A DNA stretch of 64,000 nucleotides, from contig JBDKSB010000009.1 of assembly GCA_039683095.1 (NCBI GenBank), forward strand, positions 60,175 through 124,174. Reading direction: 5' to 3'. The position numbers and the translations under genes were made by a program. Below, in pieces: positions 9,594 through 17,401 of this stretch. Within the stretch, counting starts at the first letter, position 1, and each line of letters starts with the position of its first letter. The notes beneath the pieces were generated by a model that saw only the letters and a list, made by a program, of their open reading frames with translations, had not been told where the DNA came from and made no database searches. Origin of the DNA: Acidobacteriota bacterium. Lineage in GTDB: Bacteria; Acidobacteriota; Aminicenantia; Aminicenantales; Saccharicenantaceae.

Positions 9594-11339
9594 ATGGCCG
9601 GTCCGCCGCGCGACTTCTACGAAATTCAGCAACGGCAACGCCGCCGGAGCCTGCCCCTCTTCGCCGTGGTGCTTCTCTTCCACTTCGCATTGCTCGGGCT
9701 CATCGGCCTGGCCCTGCTGGCCACGGTCGGGCTCTTCGCCGGCCTGGGCCTTTTCAGCTCGCCTGGTTTCTGGCCCCGCTTCCTGCTCGGCGACCTGGCC
9801 GTCGCATCGGTCGTGGCCGTCCTCCATTTCCAGGACGCGCGCAAGAACGGCCCCCGCGTCATCCTGCGGCGCCTCCAGGCCGCGACGCCCGACGTCGCCG
9901 ACCGCTACCACGTCCAGTTCCTCGACACCCTCGACGAGATCCGGCTGGCCGCAGGCCTGCCCCGCGTCAACGCCTACGTCCTGCCCTCGTTCGCCGTCAA
10001 CTCGCTGGCCCTGATCGACGCCGACGGCACGCCGGCCGTGGCCGTCACCGAGGGCCTGCTGGCCGAGGGGACGCGCGACGAGCTCCAGGCGGCGGCCGCC
10101 CACGAGCTGGCCCACATCGCCCGGGGCGATGCCTTCTACGTGACCCTCGTCTGCTCGCTGGCCAATCTCTTCGAGACGTTCAAGGACGCCCTCGGCGCCG
10201 CGGCCGACGACGACGGGGATCAGCGGCGAGGCCGACGGGGCGCCGGCTTCCCGCCGGTCCTGTTCTACGGCGCCGTGGTCCTGTCCGCCCTGGTCATGCG
10301 CCTGCTGAGCATGCTCGTCAGCCGGGAGCGCGAGCTGCTGGCCGACGCCGCGGCCGTCGAGTTCTGCCGCTCCCCCGAGGCCCTGGCCCGCATCATCACC
10401 AAGGCCCATCTCAAGAACGCCTTCGTCGGCGATTTCGCCTCGAGCTACGCCCCTCTCTTCATCGTCCCGCCCGGCGCCCGAGACGTGCCCGACACCCTGG
10501 CCGGCCGCATCTTCAGCTCCCACCCGCCGCTCATGGCCCGCCTCGGCGCGCTGGCGGCCATGGTCCACAAGAAGCCGCAGGATCTCATCGAGTCGGTGCG
10601 TGAGGAAGAGCGGACCCGGGACCGGGCCCGCGGCGTGCTCCATTCCTACGAGGAGCTGCGCCGGCCCCAGCTCGAGCTGTTCGCCGGCCGGGGGGGGGCG
10701 CCCGGGGATGCCGCGCCGGCCGCCGCCGAGGAAGCCCGGACCTGGATGCTGGCCGGCGCCGGCGAAGGATCCTGGGAGGGGCCGTTCACCATCGCCGAGC
10801 TCCTGGGCCGGCCGCGCTTCTCGGCCATCATGAAGGTCCGGAACACGCAGGAGGGGGTCGAGGCCCTGGCCCGCGAGTTCCCGCAGGTCCGGATCGCCCT
10901 CCACGACCTGGCCCGCAAGAAGCCGCTGGCGCCCGGACGGCAGAACCTCTGTCCGCGCTGCCGAGTTCCCCTGGCCGAGGCGTTCTACGAAGGGGTCGGC
11001 GTCCGCCTCTGCCCCCGCTGCGGCGGCAAGCTGGTGGACGCGGCCTCGGTCGACCGGATCGTGGCCCGGCGCGAGGTCGATTTCTCCGAGGCGCTGCGCG
11101 AGAAGGCCAGGCGCTTCAAAGAGGCGGCCGTGCGCAATCCGCTCCGGCGCCAGAAGATCGAGTCGGACCTGGCCGCGGGCCTGCCCTGCCCGAACTGCGG
11201 CTTCAGGCTGGCCGCCCGGCCGTACAGCTACCAGGATTTCGTGCCGGTCGACAAGTGCCTGTCGTGCGGCAAGATCTGGTTCGACGCGGACGAGCTCGAG
11301 ATCCTCCAGATCCTCATCGAGGACCGGGCGGCGAAGTAG
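9594..11339 (+). CDS. M48 metalloprotease with C-terminal zinc ribbons
   Basis: Membrane metallopeptidase of 581 residues in the HtpX/Ste24 family. Two hydrophobic segments near residues 20-45 and 55-75 precede the zinc site HELAH (H170, E171, H174). The third ligand is E247 in RELLADAAA, after another membrane segment around 220-240. The C-terminal half is unusual: a middle region resembling GYF/DUF4339-like modules, a CPRC...CPRC ribbon (C453, C456, C473, C476) and a second TFIIB-type ribbon (C532, C535, C555, C558, ending GKIWFD). HtpX relatives degrade misfolded membrane proteins; the ribbons may recruit substrates or partners. A run of about nine G bases at 10690 does not break the frame. 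Confidence 0.88.
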   Translation: MAGPPRDFYEIQQRQRRRSLPLFAVVLLFHFALLGLIGLALLATVGLFAGLGLFSSPGFWPRFLLGDLAVASVVAVLHFQDARKNGPRVILRRLQAATPDVADRYHVQFLDTLDEIRLAAGLPRVNAYVLPSFAVNSLALIDADGTPAVAVTEGLLAEGTRDELQAAAAHELAHIARGDAFYVTLVCSLANLFETFKDALGAAADDDGDQRRGRRGAGFPPVLFYGAVVLSALVMRLLSMLVSRERELLADAAAVEFCRSPEALARIITKAHLKNAFVGDFASSYAPLFIVPPGARDVPDTLAGRIFSSHPPLMARLGALAAMVHKKPQDLIESVREEERTRDRARGVLHSYEELRRPQLELFAGRGGAPGDAAPAAAEEARTWMLAGAGEGSWEGPFTIAELLGRPRFSAIMKVRNTQEGVEALAREFPQVRIALHDLARKKPLAPGRQNLCPRCRVPLAEAFYEGVGVRLCPRCGGKLVDAASVDRIVARREVDFSEALREKARRFKEAAVRNPLRRQKIESDLAAGLPCPNCGFRLAARPYSYQDFVPVDKCLSCGKIWFDADELEILQILIEDRAAK

Positions 11340-11357
11340 GCGCCGGCCGCCGCGGCC

Positions 11358-12065
11358 TCAGTCGAAGACCTTTTCCAGGTCCTGATAGCGGCCGTGGATC
11401 TTGAGGACCGCCTGCTCGACGGCGGCGCCGTCGGCCTTCGGCCCGAGGCCGGCCAGGACGTCGGCCGCCTTGACCAGCTCGCCCGCGGCCTTGGCGAAGG
11501 CCTCGGCCTTGGGCTGGAGCCTGGCCGACAGCTTGGCCTGGGGGATGGCCTCGGCCTTGGCCTTGAGCTCGGGCGCGGCGGCCCGGACGGCCGCCCAGTC
11601 CTTGGCCGCGAGGTTCGTGTGGTAGACGACGTAGAGGACCTTGTGGAAGGCGTCCATCTCCTGGAGCACCGGCCGGATGATCCGGACGAGCATCTCGTAC
11701 TTGGCGTGGAGCGCTTCCGCGGCCTCGAGCATGGCCTTGTCGTCGGAGCCCTTGGCCGCCGCGTCGTAGGCCTCGACGGACCTGCGGAACTCGGCCAGGC
11801 CGGCTTCGTACTTGACCTGCTTCTCGCGCAGGATGCCGGGCAGCTTGGCCGCGAAGACCTTGGCCGCCAGCTCGTCGACCTGCGGCGCCAGGCTCTTCAG
11901 CATGGCGATGTCCTTGTCGGGATAGGCGGTGTGCCAGACGGGATAGATGACTTCGTGGAAGGCGGCCAGCTCGGGCACGCTGCTCTCGGTCTCCTGGGCC
12001 CGGGCTGCGAGAGCGGCGGCGGCGAAGAGAACAAGGGCGATGGCGCATGAGCGACGGAACATCAT
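11358..12065 (-). CDS. Exported helical protein with internal duplication, unknown function
   Basis: Protein of 235 residues with a signal peptide (MMFRRSCAIALVLFAA, cleavage after ARA). The start at 12065 is set by AGGAGG five bases upstream. The mature part is Ala/Lys/Glu-rich and predicted helical. It holds two related halves, each with a histidine motif: FHEVIYPVWHTAYPDKD near residue 40 and FHKVLYVVYHTNLAAKD near residue 140. The paired H-x3-Y-x-V-x-H-T signature suggests a metal- or cofactor-binding helical bundle, but no CXXCH haem site is present. It lies 51 bases downstream of the papain-like protease on the same strand, so the two may be cotranscribed. Function not recognised. Confidence 0.8.
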   Translation of the reverse strand: MMFRRSCAIALVLFAAAALAARAQETESSVPELAAFHEVIYPVWHTAYPDKDIAMLKSLAPQVDELAAKVFAAKLPGILREKQVKYEAGLAEFRRSVEAYDAAAKGSDDKAMLEAAEALHAKYEMLVRIIRPVLQEMDAFHKVLYVVYHTNLAAKDWAAVRAAAPELKAKAEAIPQAKLSARLQPKAEAFAKAAGELVKAADVLAGLGPKADGAAVEQAVLKIHGRYQDLEKVFD

Positions 12066-12116
12066 GAGGTCCTCCTGCGATGGATGATAGCGAGCGGCCA
12101 TTATATCGGAACAGTC

Positions 12117-13010
12117 TCAGATTTTGAACTCGCCGGTGTCGATCCAGTCCTTCTTCAGGACCGACCAGAAGTCCTCGGCCAGGCCCTTCTGGACGTAGGC
12201 GTAGGGCAGCCAGCCGTAGCCTTTCTCGCCCCAGCCCTTGCCCCAGGAGTTGCGGATGAGCAGGGCGCCGCGCCAGGCCTCGCCGCCGGCCGCGTTGGCG
12301 ATGGACATCCCGTCGTCATAGCCCATGGCCACGACGGCGTGACCGCCCTCGATGCGCTCGCGGCCGAAGGGCACGGGGATGCGGCCGGTCGCGGCGGCCT
12401 GGTCGATCGAGCTGTAGACCGTGAAGCCGAACATGGCCGGGTGGCCGGCGGCGAGGTAGGTTTTAAGCTTCTCGAGCACCTCGGCCCGCGCCGCGCCGGC
12501 CGGATCGTGACGATAGTACAGCAGGGTCTTGTAGTTCTGGGCGAACGCGTAGCAGAAAGCGGGCGGCTCCTTGTCGAAGCCGTCCTCGGCGTCGGTGTAC
12601 GGCCAGTAGGGCTCGGGCGGGACGCCGAAGAGCACCATGGCCCCCATGGTCGTGCGCAGGTAGGCCCCCGAATCGCCCCGGCTCTTCATTAGGTCGCGGG
12701 TGGCCTTGTAAAGGAAAAGCCGCGAAGCCTCGACATGGCGGCCGAAGGCTTTCCGCTCGTAATACTCGATGAGGCCCGCGCCGGCCTGGGCGGTGCAGGA
12801 GCCGAGCGCGCCCTGGTCCTCGACCGGCGAGGCCCACGGCCTCAGGTCGACGGCGGCCGGCAGCCGCGGCGGCCGTGGCCCGCGCGGCGCGCCGGAGGCG
12901 AGGCCGGTCGGCCCGAGGATCGCGCGGACGCCGGGCGTCTCCCCGGTGTAGTCGCGGATATCGGGCAGATCCGGGATCCAGCCCATGGCCCGCGTTTTCG
13001 TGTCATCCAT
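12117..13010 (-). CDS. Papain-like C1 cysteine peptidase without signal peptide
   Basis: Protein of 297 residues with the papain fold and all catalytic elements: oxyanion Gln and nucleophile in DQGALGSC (C72), His in EGGHAVVAMGY (H224) and Asn in RNSWGKGWGEKGYG (N254). The start is ATG at 13010 with AAGGAGG eight bases upstream. There is no signal peptide or inhibitory I29 propeptide; the N-terminal 50 residues (GWIPDLPDIRDY) resemble the short lead found in bacterial C1 proteins. It is therefore probably cytoplasmic or exported by an unseen route. It could process peptides or act as an aminopeptidase-like enzyme. Confidence 0.9.
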   Translation of the reverse strand: MDDTKTRAMGWIPDLPDIRDYTGETPGVRAILGPTGLASGAPRGPRPPRLPAAVDLRPWASPVEDQGALGSCTAQAGAGLIEYYERKAFGRHVEASRLFLYKATRDLMKSRGDSGAYLRTTMGAMVLFGVPPEPYWPYTDAEDGFDKEPPAFCYAFAQNYKTLLYYRHDPAGAARAEVLEKLKTYLAAGHPAMFGFTVYSSIDQAAATGRIPVPFGRERIEGGHAVVAMGYDDGMSIANAAGGEAWRGALLIRNSWGKGWGEKGYGWLPYAYVQKGLAEDFWSVLKKDWIDTGEFKI

Positions 13011-13142
13011 CTTCCCCTCCTTAAATTGGGCTCTTACCTATCGATTACGCGATCCGCCCCCGCCGGTTCAGATCGGCGGCTTCCGGGGGCCGTCCCCCGG
13101 GGGCGGGGGGGAAATCATCCCCGGAATCATCTATAGGGGTGA

Positions 13143-13171
13143 TTGACCCCGTCAAGGGGTGAGAAAAAAAT
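13143..13171. promoter_or_regulatory. Back-to-back -35 palindrome between divergent genes
   Basis: TTGACCCCGTCAA (13143-13155) is a perfect palindrome giving a -35 hexamer in each direction. On + the partner is AAAAAT (13166-13171, 17 bp spacer) toward the receiver-TonB gene. On the minus strand TTGACG is followed by weaker candidates (TAGATG/TATAGA) toward the C1 peptidase. The arrangement suggests shared or mutually exclusive promoter use. Confidence 0.35.
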
Positions 13172-13237
13172 GGGACCATGCGAAAGCGATCGCCGTCCGA
13201 ACACGTGTCCGGCGGCAAAAAGCCTTAGGACAAGGGC

Positions 13238-15340
13238 ATGAAAAAGATCCTCATCATCGATTATGACCAGAGCTCGCTGGCCGCCCTGCAGTCGGTCTTT
13301 TCGGGGCAGGGCTACCAGGTCGTCACCGCGGCCGACGGGCAGTCCGGCTGGGACAAGTACAACAAGGAGTCCCCGGACCTCGTGCTGATGGAGGCCATGC
13401 TGCCCAAGATCCACGGCTTCGAGCTCTGCCAGAGGATCACGTCCGAACGAAATTCCCAGGCCACGGTCTTCATCATGACCGGGGTCTACAAGGACCGGGT
13501 TTACAGGACCGAGGCCCTCCGGACCTACGGCGCCGCCGAGTACTTCGAGAAGCCGCTCAAGATGGCCGAGCTTGTGGCCTCGGTCGAGGCCGTCATCGGC
13601 AAGCCCGAGCCCAGGCCGGCCGAGGAGCCGCAGGCCGCGGCCGGGCCGGTCCCGCCGCGCCGGTCCGAGCCCCGCCGGCGCGAAAGATCCAGGGACGACG
13701 ACGCTATCTTCGCCTTGCCGGAGGACCTCGACCGCCTGAGCCGGGAGATCCCCAAGGTCCGCAAGCCGGGCTCCGCGCCGGCGCCGGCGCATCGCGAAAC
13801 TGCCGACGACGACGCGCGCCTCGACGCCCTGACCGACAACCTTCTCAAGAGCGTCCTTGTCGAGCAGACGCCTCCGGCCAAGACGGTCGTCCCCAAGCCC
13901 GCCGGCGGGAACGGCAACGGGAACGGCAAGGGGAGCGCCGATATCGACAACTTCCTGAAGTCCGCCCTGGCCGGCCTCGACCTGACCAAGGAAAAGGTCA
14001 AGGTCCCCAAGACGGCGCCACTGCCGCCGGCCCCAGTCAAGTCCGATCCCGCGCCCACGCCGCCCCCGGCTCCGGCCGTCCAGGCGAAGCCCCGGCCGAT
14101 GACGCCGCCGGCTCCCCCGGTCGAGCCGAAGCCCAGGCCGACGCCCCAGCGGCCGACGCCGCCGCCTCCGGCGCCGAAGCCGGCCGCGTCCGTGTTCGCG
14201 CCGGCCAAGACCGACATGAAGAACACCCTGACCCCGGGCGATCCCGGGTCGGACGTCTCGCCCTTCTTCGTTCCCGAAAAGACGAAGCCCGAGCCCGCCG
14301 CCGAAAAGCCCAGGGCCCCGCTCCCGGAGAGGAAATCCGCGCCGGTGTCGGAGCCTGTCCGGCGGGAGGCCATCCTGCCGGAGGCCCCGCGGCGCGAGCC
14401 GGCGCGGCCCGCGCCCCTCAATCCCGAGCCCGTCAGCCCCGAGCCGCAGAAGCGGGAAGCGGAAGCGATCGCGGCGGCCGACATCTTCGGGGGAATGGCC
14501 GAAGAGACCGTGAAGAAGGGCTTCCCGAAGGCCGTGGCCGTCGCCATCGGCGTCGTGGCCGTGGCGGCCGTCGGGTTCATCCTCCTGCGGCCGAAGCACC
14601 AGGCCCCGGCCCCGGACGCGAACCAGGCCGCCCAACAGGCCGTGAATCCGCCGGGCCTCGCGGCCCAGCCGGTCGAAACGGCCCCGGCCCCCGAGGCCAA
14701 GCCCGCCCCGGTCAAGCCGAAGGCCCAGCCCAAGGCCAAGCCTGCCGCGGCCGAGCCCGCCGGCGCCGAGGCCATCCTGCCGGCCGAGACCAACCCGGCC
14801 GCCCTGCCGCCGCTCGCTGCGCCCCCCGATAAGGGAACGGCGTCCGGCCAGCCGGGCCCCGGCTCGGACCAGGCGGCGGCCGACGCCGCGGCGGCGAAGA
14901 CGACGGAACCCGGCGCGCCGGCCGCGGACACGGCGGCCAACCCGGCCCAGGGAGCGCCGGCCGGCGCCGGGGCCGCGCCCGAGACGGCCGCCCCCTCCCC
15001 CGCCCCGGTCAGCGAGGGCGCACTCGTCCCGCTCGGATCGGTCACCGAGCCGCCGAAGCTCGTCAAGTCGGCCAACCCGGTCTATCCGGCCGCGGCCCAG
15101 CGCCTCGGTTTCGGCGGATCGATCACCGTCAACGCCCTGATCGATGAGAAGGGCAACGTCATCGACACGGGCATCCTCAAGGGCCTGCAGGACGACAACG
15201 GCCTCGGCAAGGCCGCCGAGACGGCCGTGAAGAAGTGGAGGTTCCAGCCGGCGCGCGTCAACGGCGTCGCCGTCAAGGTCTGGAAACCGTTCGTCATCGT
15301 GTTCAAGCCGGAAGCCAACCCGGCCAGGAGCATGGCTTAA
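13238..15340 (+). CDS. Response-regulator receiver / TonB fusion protein
   Basis: Protein of 700 residues. Residues 1-120 form a CheY-like receiver (MKKILIIDYDQSS, conserved Lys K105 in YFEKPLK), but the phosphoacceptor Asp is replaced by Glu (E52 in LVLMEAMLP). A long low-complexity linker follows, rich in Pro/Ala/Lys with a GNGNGNGKG tract. There is one membrane helix at about 428-451 (FPKAVAVAIGVVAVAAVGFI), another Pro/Ala-rich span, and a C-terminal TonB domain at about 604-690 (PPKLVKSANPVYPAAAQR, WRFQPARVNG). Topology would put the receiver in the cytoplasm and TonB in the periplasm. It probably energises an outer-membrane transporter or motility complex, with the receiver as a docking or signal input. 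The next gene starts 12 bases downstream. Confidence 0.9.
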   Translation: MKKILIIDYDQSSLAALQSVFSGQGYQVVTAADGQSGWDKYNKESPDLVLMEAMLPKIHGFELCQRITSERNSQATVFIMTGVYKDRVYRTEALRTYGAAEYFEKPLKMAELVASVEAVIGKPEPRPAEEPQAAAGPVPPRRSEPRRRERSRDDDAIFALPEDLDRLSREIPKVRKPGSAPAPAHRETADDDARLDALTDNLLKSVLVEQTPPAKTVVPKPAGGNGNGNGKGSADIDNFLKSALAGLDLTKEKVKVPKTAPLPPAPVKSDPAPTPPPAPAVQAKPRPMTPPAPPVEPKPRPTPQRPTPPPPAPKPAASVFAPAKTDMKNTLTPGDPGSDVSPFFVPEKTKPEPAAEKPRAPLPERKSAPVSEPVRREAILPEAPRREPARPAPLNPEPVSPEPQKREAEAIAAADIFGGMAEETVKKGFPKAVAVAIGVVAVAAVGFILLRPKHQAPAPDANQAAQQAVNPPGLAAQPVETAPAPEAKPAPVKPKAQPKAKPAAAEPAGAEAILPAETNPAALPPLAAPPDKGTASGQPGPGSDQAAADAAAAKTTEPGAPAADTAANPAQGAPAGAGAAPETAAPSPAPVSEGALVPLGSVTEPPKLVKSANPVYPAAAQRLGFGGSITVNALIDEKGNVIDTGILKGLQDDNGLGKAAETAVKKWRFQPARVNGVAVKVWKPFVIVFKPEANPARSMA

Positions 15341-15351
15341 AGGAGCCGCAC

Positions 15352-15597
15352 ATGGGTCTCAGCAAAGATCAAGAGGATCTCTACAAGAAGACGATGTCCG
15401 AGGTGAAGAACCAGCTGGACCACCTCGACGAGGAAGTCGAAAGGGAGCTCCAGAAGGTCCGCAAGCGCCTGGCCGAGCTGCAGGAGTCCAAGAAGTCCCT
15501 CAAGATGGTCTACGAGGGCACGGCCAAGCTCCTGGGCATCGAGTTCGAGGTCGAGGAAGAGACCGAGGACCAGGCCGCCTCCATCGCCAAGATGTGA
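15352..15597 (+). CDS. Small coiled-coil protein
   Basis: Cytoplasmic protein of 81 residues, starting at ATG 15352 with AAAGGAG seven bases upstream, overlapping the end of the preceding gene's stop region. Nearly the whole chain is a charged amphipathic helix with heptads (VKNQLDHLDEEVERELQKV), ending in an acidic tail. It has no signal peptide and no known domain. Its placement 11 bases after the receiver-TonB fusion suggests cotranslation and a structural or adaptor role for that protein, which is inference from context. Confidence 0.75.
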   Translation: MGLSKDQEDLYKKTMSEVKNQLDHLDEEVERELQKVRKRLAELQESKKSLKMVYEGTAKLLGIEFEVEEETEDQAASIAKM

Positions 15598-15687
15598 GGC
15601 GGCGCCCGGTCGTCCGCGCTCCCTCCGTCCGCCGCTTCCGGATCAACCGCCAGCCGTCGATCCCCCTCTCTCCCGGCGCCTGCGCGA

Positions 15688-15716
15688 TTGACGGCCTCCC
15701 GACGTTTTGGTAATCT
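15688..15716 (+). promoter_or_regulatory. Sigma-70-type promoter for the LysE-family gene
   Basis: TTGACG (15688-15693), 17 bp, TAATCT (15711-15716). The ATG at 15726 is 15 bases after the first base of the -10, so transcription would start at or next to the start codon. Confidence 0.6.
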
Positions 15717-15725
15717 CGACGGGAG

Positions 15726-16364
15726 ATGTTCATCATTCTAGGGATCTCCTTCGGGCTCCTGGCCTCGGTGCCCCTCGGGCCGATCAATCTCTTCGTCGCC
15801 TCCCAGGCCCTCAAACGCGACATCCGTCACGGCATCATCGCCGGGCTGACCGCGGCCGTCCTCGACGGCATCTTCTGCTTCGTCGCCCTGGCCGGCCTCT
15901 TCACGATCAAGCTGAACCTGCCGCCCTACGCCATGTCCGTCTTCAAGGCCGTCGCGGCGGTCGTCCTCCTGCTGCTGGGCCTCAAGCTCATCAGGGATTC
16001 CCGGACGTTCGAGCTGCCCGAGGACCGCGACCACGTCCCGCCGCCTTCGCCCAAGGCCATCCTGGGCGTCGTCCTCCTCTACGTCAGCAATCCGAGCCTC
16101 TACGTCTACTGGATCTTCGTGGCCGGCGTCGTCACCGGGCACAACCTCCTCGGGACGAACCTCGTCCGCTACGGCACGTGGACGGCCGTCTGCTTCGCCA
16201 TCGTGGTCGCGCTGACCTCGTTCGCCTGGTACTTCGGCCTGGTCCGCGTCGTCGGCTATCATCAGAGGCGCATCAACCAGCGGACGTTCCGCTGGATCCT
16301 CTACTACCTTGGCCTGGCGCTGATCGCTTTCGCCGCCTACACGGTGGTCCGCATCTTCGTCTGA
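15726..16364 (+). CDS. LysE/RhtB-family exporter
   Basis: Inner-membrane protein of 212 residues with about six hydrophobic helices. The N-terminal signature SVPLGPINLFVASQALKRD matches the LysE/RhtB/CadD superfamily, whose members export amino acids or small solutes with proton exchange. The second conserved half carries LLYVSNPSLYVYWIFVAG. Length is typical for the family. The UroD-like gene begins five bases after the stop, so the two are probably cotranscribed. The substrate is not deducible. Confidence 0.85.
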   Translation: MFIILGISFGLLASVPLGPINLFVASQALKRDIRHGIIAGLTAAVLDGIFCFVALAGLFTIKLNLPPYAMSVFKAVAAVVLLLLGLKLIRDSRTFELPEDRDHVPPPSPKAILGVVLLYVSNPSLYVYWIFVAGVVTGHNLLGTNLVRYGTWTAVCFAIVVALTSFAWYFGLVRVVGYHQRRINQRTFRWILYYLGLALIAFAAYTVVRIFV

Positions 16365-16369
16365 CCCCC

Positions 16370-17401
16370 ATGACCAAGCGCGAGCGGGTCGAGAGGGCCT
16401 TCGCCTTCGAGCCGGTCGACAAGATCCCCTTCGTCCCGGCCGTCTACGAGCACAAGGCCCGTCTGGTCGGCCGGTCGCCCTCCGAAATCTGCCGCAGCGC
16501 CGACCTCCTCCTCGAGGCCCTGGAGAGGGAGCTCGAGGTCTACGACCCCGACGTCCTCACGGTCGGCGTCGACGTCTACAACGTCGAGGCCGAGGCCGTC
16601 GGCTGCGAGGTCCGCTATTTCGGGCCGGCGCCCGACGTCCCGGCCGTGGCCCGGCCCGTCCTCATGGGGCCGGACGGGATCGGCCGGCTGCGGCGGCCCG
16701 ACCCCGGACGAGACGGCCGGATGCCCCTGTTCGTCGGCGTCGCCGCCCGGCTGGCCCGGGAGAAGGGGCGCGATCTCGTCGTCCGGGGCGCGGTGACCGG
16801 GCCCTTCTCCCTGGCCTGCGCCCTGGCCGGGACCGAGGAGCTGCTCGTCGCCACCGTCGAAGCCCCGGGCTTCGTGCGCGAGCTGCTGGCCTTCGCCTCG
16901 GCCGTCAGCGTCGATCTCGGCCGGGCCTTTCTGGAGAAGGGCGTCGAGCCGGTCCTGTTCGACTCCAAGGCTTCGCCAGCCGCGGCTTCGCCCCGCGTCT
17001 TCCGGGAGTTCGTCCGGCCTGCGTACCGCGACCTGGTCGTCCCGGCCCTGCGCGCGGCCGGGGCCCGGATGCTGCCCCTGATAATCGGCGGCGACACGAC
17101 GCCCGTCCTCGAGGACCTGATCGCGACCGGCGCAGGCCAGATCCTGTGCGACGCGGGGGCCGACCTCGGCCGGTTCCTCCGGAGATGCGGAGAGGAAAGG
17201 CTGGCCCTGCGGGCCAGCGTGGACGCCCGCCTCGTTCATGCCGGCGGGCCGGACCGCGTCCGGGAGGAAGCCCGGGGACTGCTCCTGAAGCTCGGGGGCA
17301 GGCCCGGCGTGCTCTTTGGCTGCGGCGTCGTGGCCTACGACGCCGATCCGCGGAACGTCATCGCCCTCCGGGAAGCCCGCGACGAGCTGGCCCGGTCCTA
17401 G
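16370..17401 (+). CDS. UroD-like methyltransferase-family protein with altered zinc site
   Basis: Protein of 343 residues with the uroporphyrinogen decarboxylase/MtaA-MtbA TIM-barrel fold (start TKRERVERAFAFEPVDKIPF, VRGAVTGPFSLACALAG). In methylcobamide:CoM methyltransferases a zinc site uses H-x-C plus a distal Cys about 77 residues later. Here the H-x-C position reads I238-I239-G240 in PLIIGGDTTPVLED while the distal C318 (FGCGVV) remains. It therefore probably lacks the usual zinc-thiolate chemistry and may be a decarboxylase-like or binding protein. Its 3' end overlaps the convergent PfkB kinase by 44 bases. True HemE is unlikely, given its closer resemblance to the methyltransferase branch. 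Confidence 0.8.
   Translation: MTKRERVERAFAFEPVDKIPFVPAVYEHKARLVGRSPSEICRSADLLLEALERELEVYDPDVLTVGVDVYNVEAEAVGCEVRYFGPAPDVPAVARPVLMGPDGIGRLRRPDPGRDGRMPLFVGVAARLAREKGRDLVVRGAVTGPFSLACALAGTEELLVATVEAPGFVRELLAFASAVSVDLGRAFLEKGVEPVLFDSKASPAAASPRVFREFVRPAYRDLVVPALRAAGARMLPLIIGGDTTPVLEDLIATGAGQILCDAGADLGRFLRRCGEERLALRASVDARLVHAGGPDRVREEARGLLLKLGGRPGVLFGCGVVAYDADPRNVIALREARDELARS

Noticed and set aside
10690..10700. Run of about nine G bases in the M48 gene, a possible frameshift site
   Set aside because: The frame is uninterrupted and the downstream zinc ribbons are in the correct frame, so no frameshift is needed.
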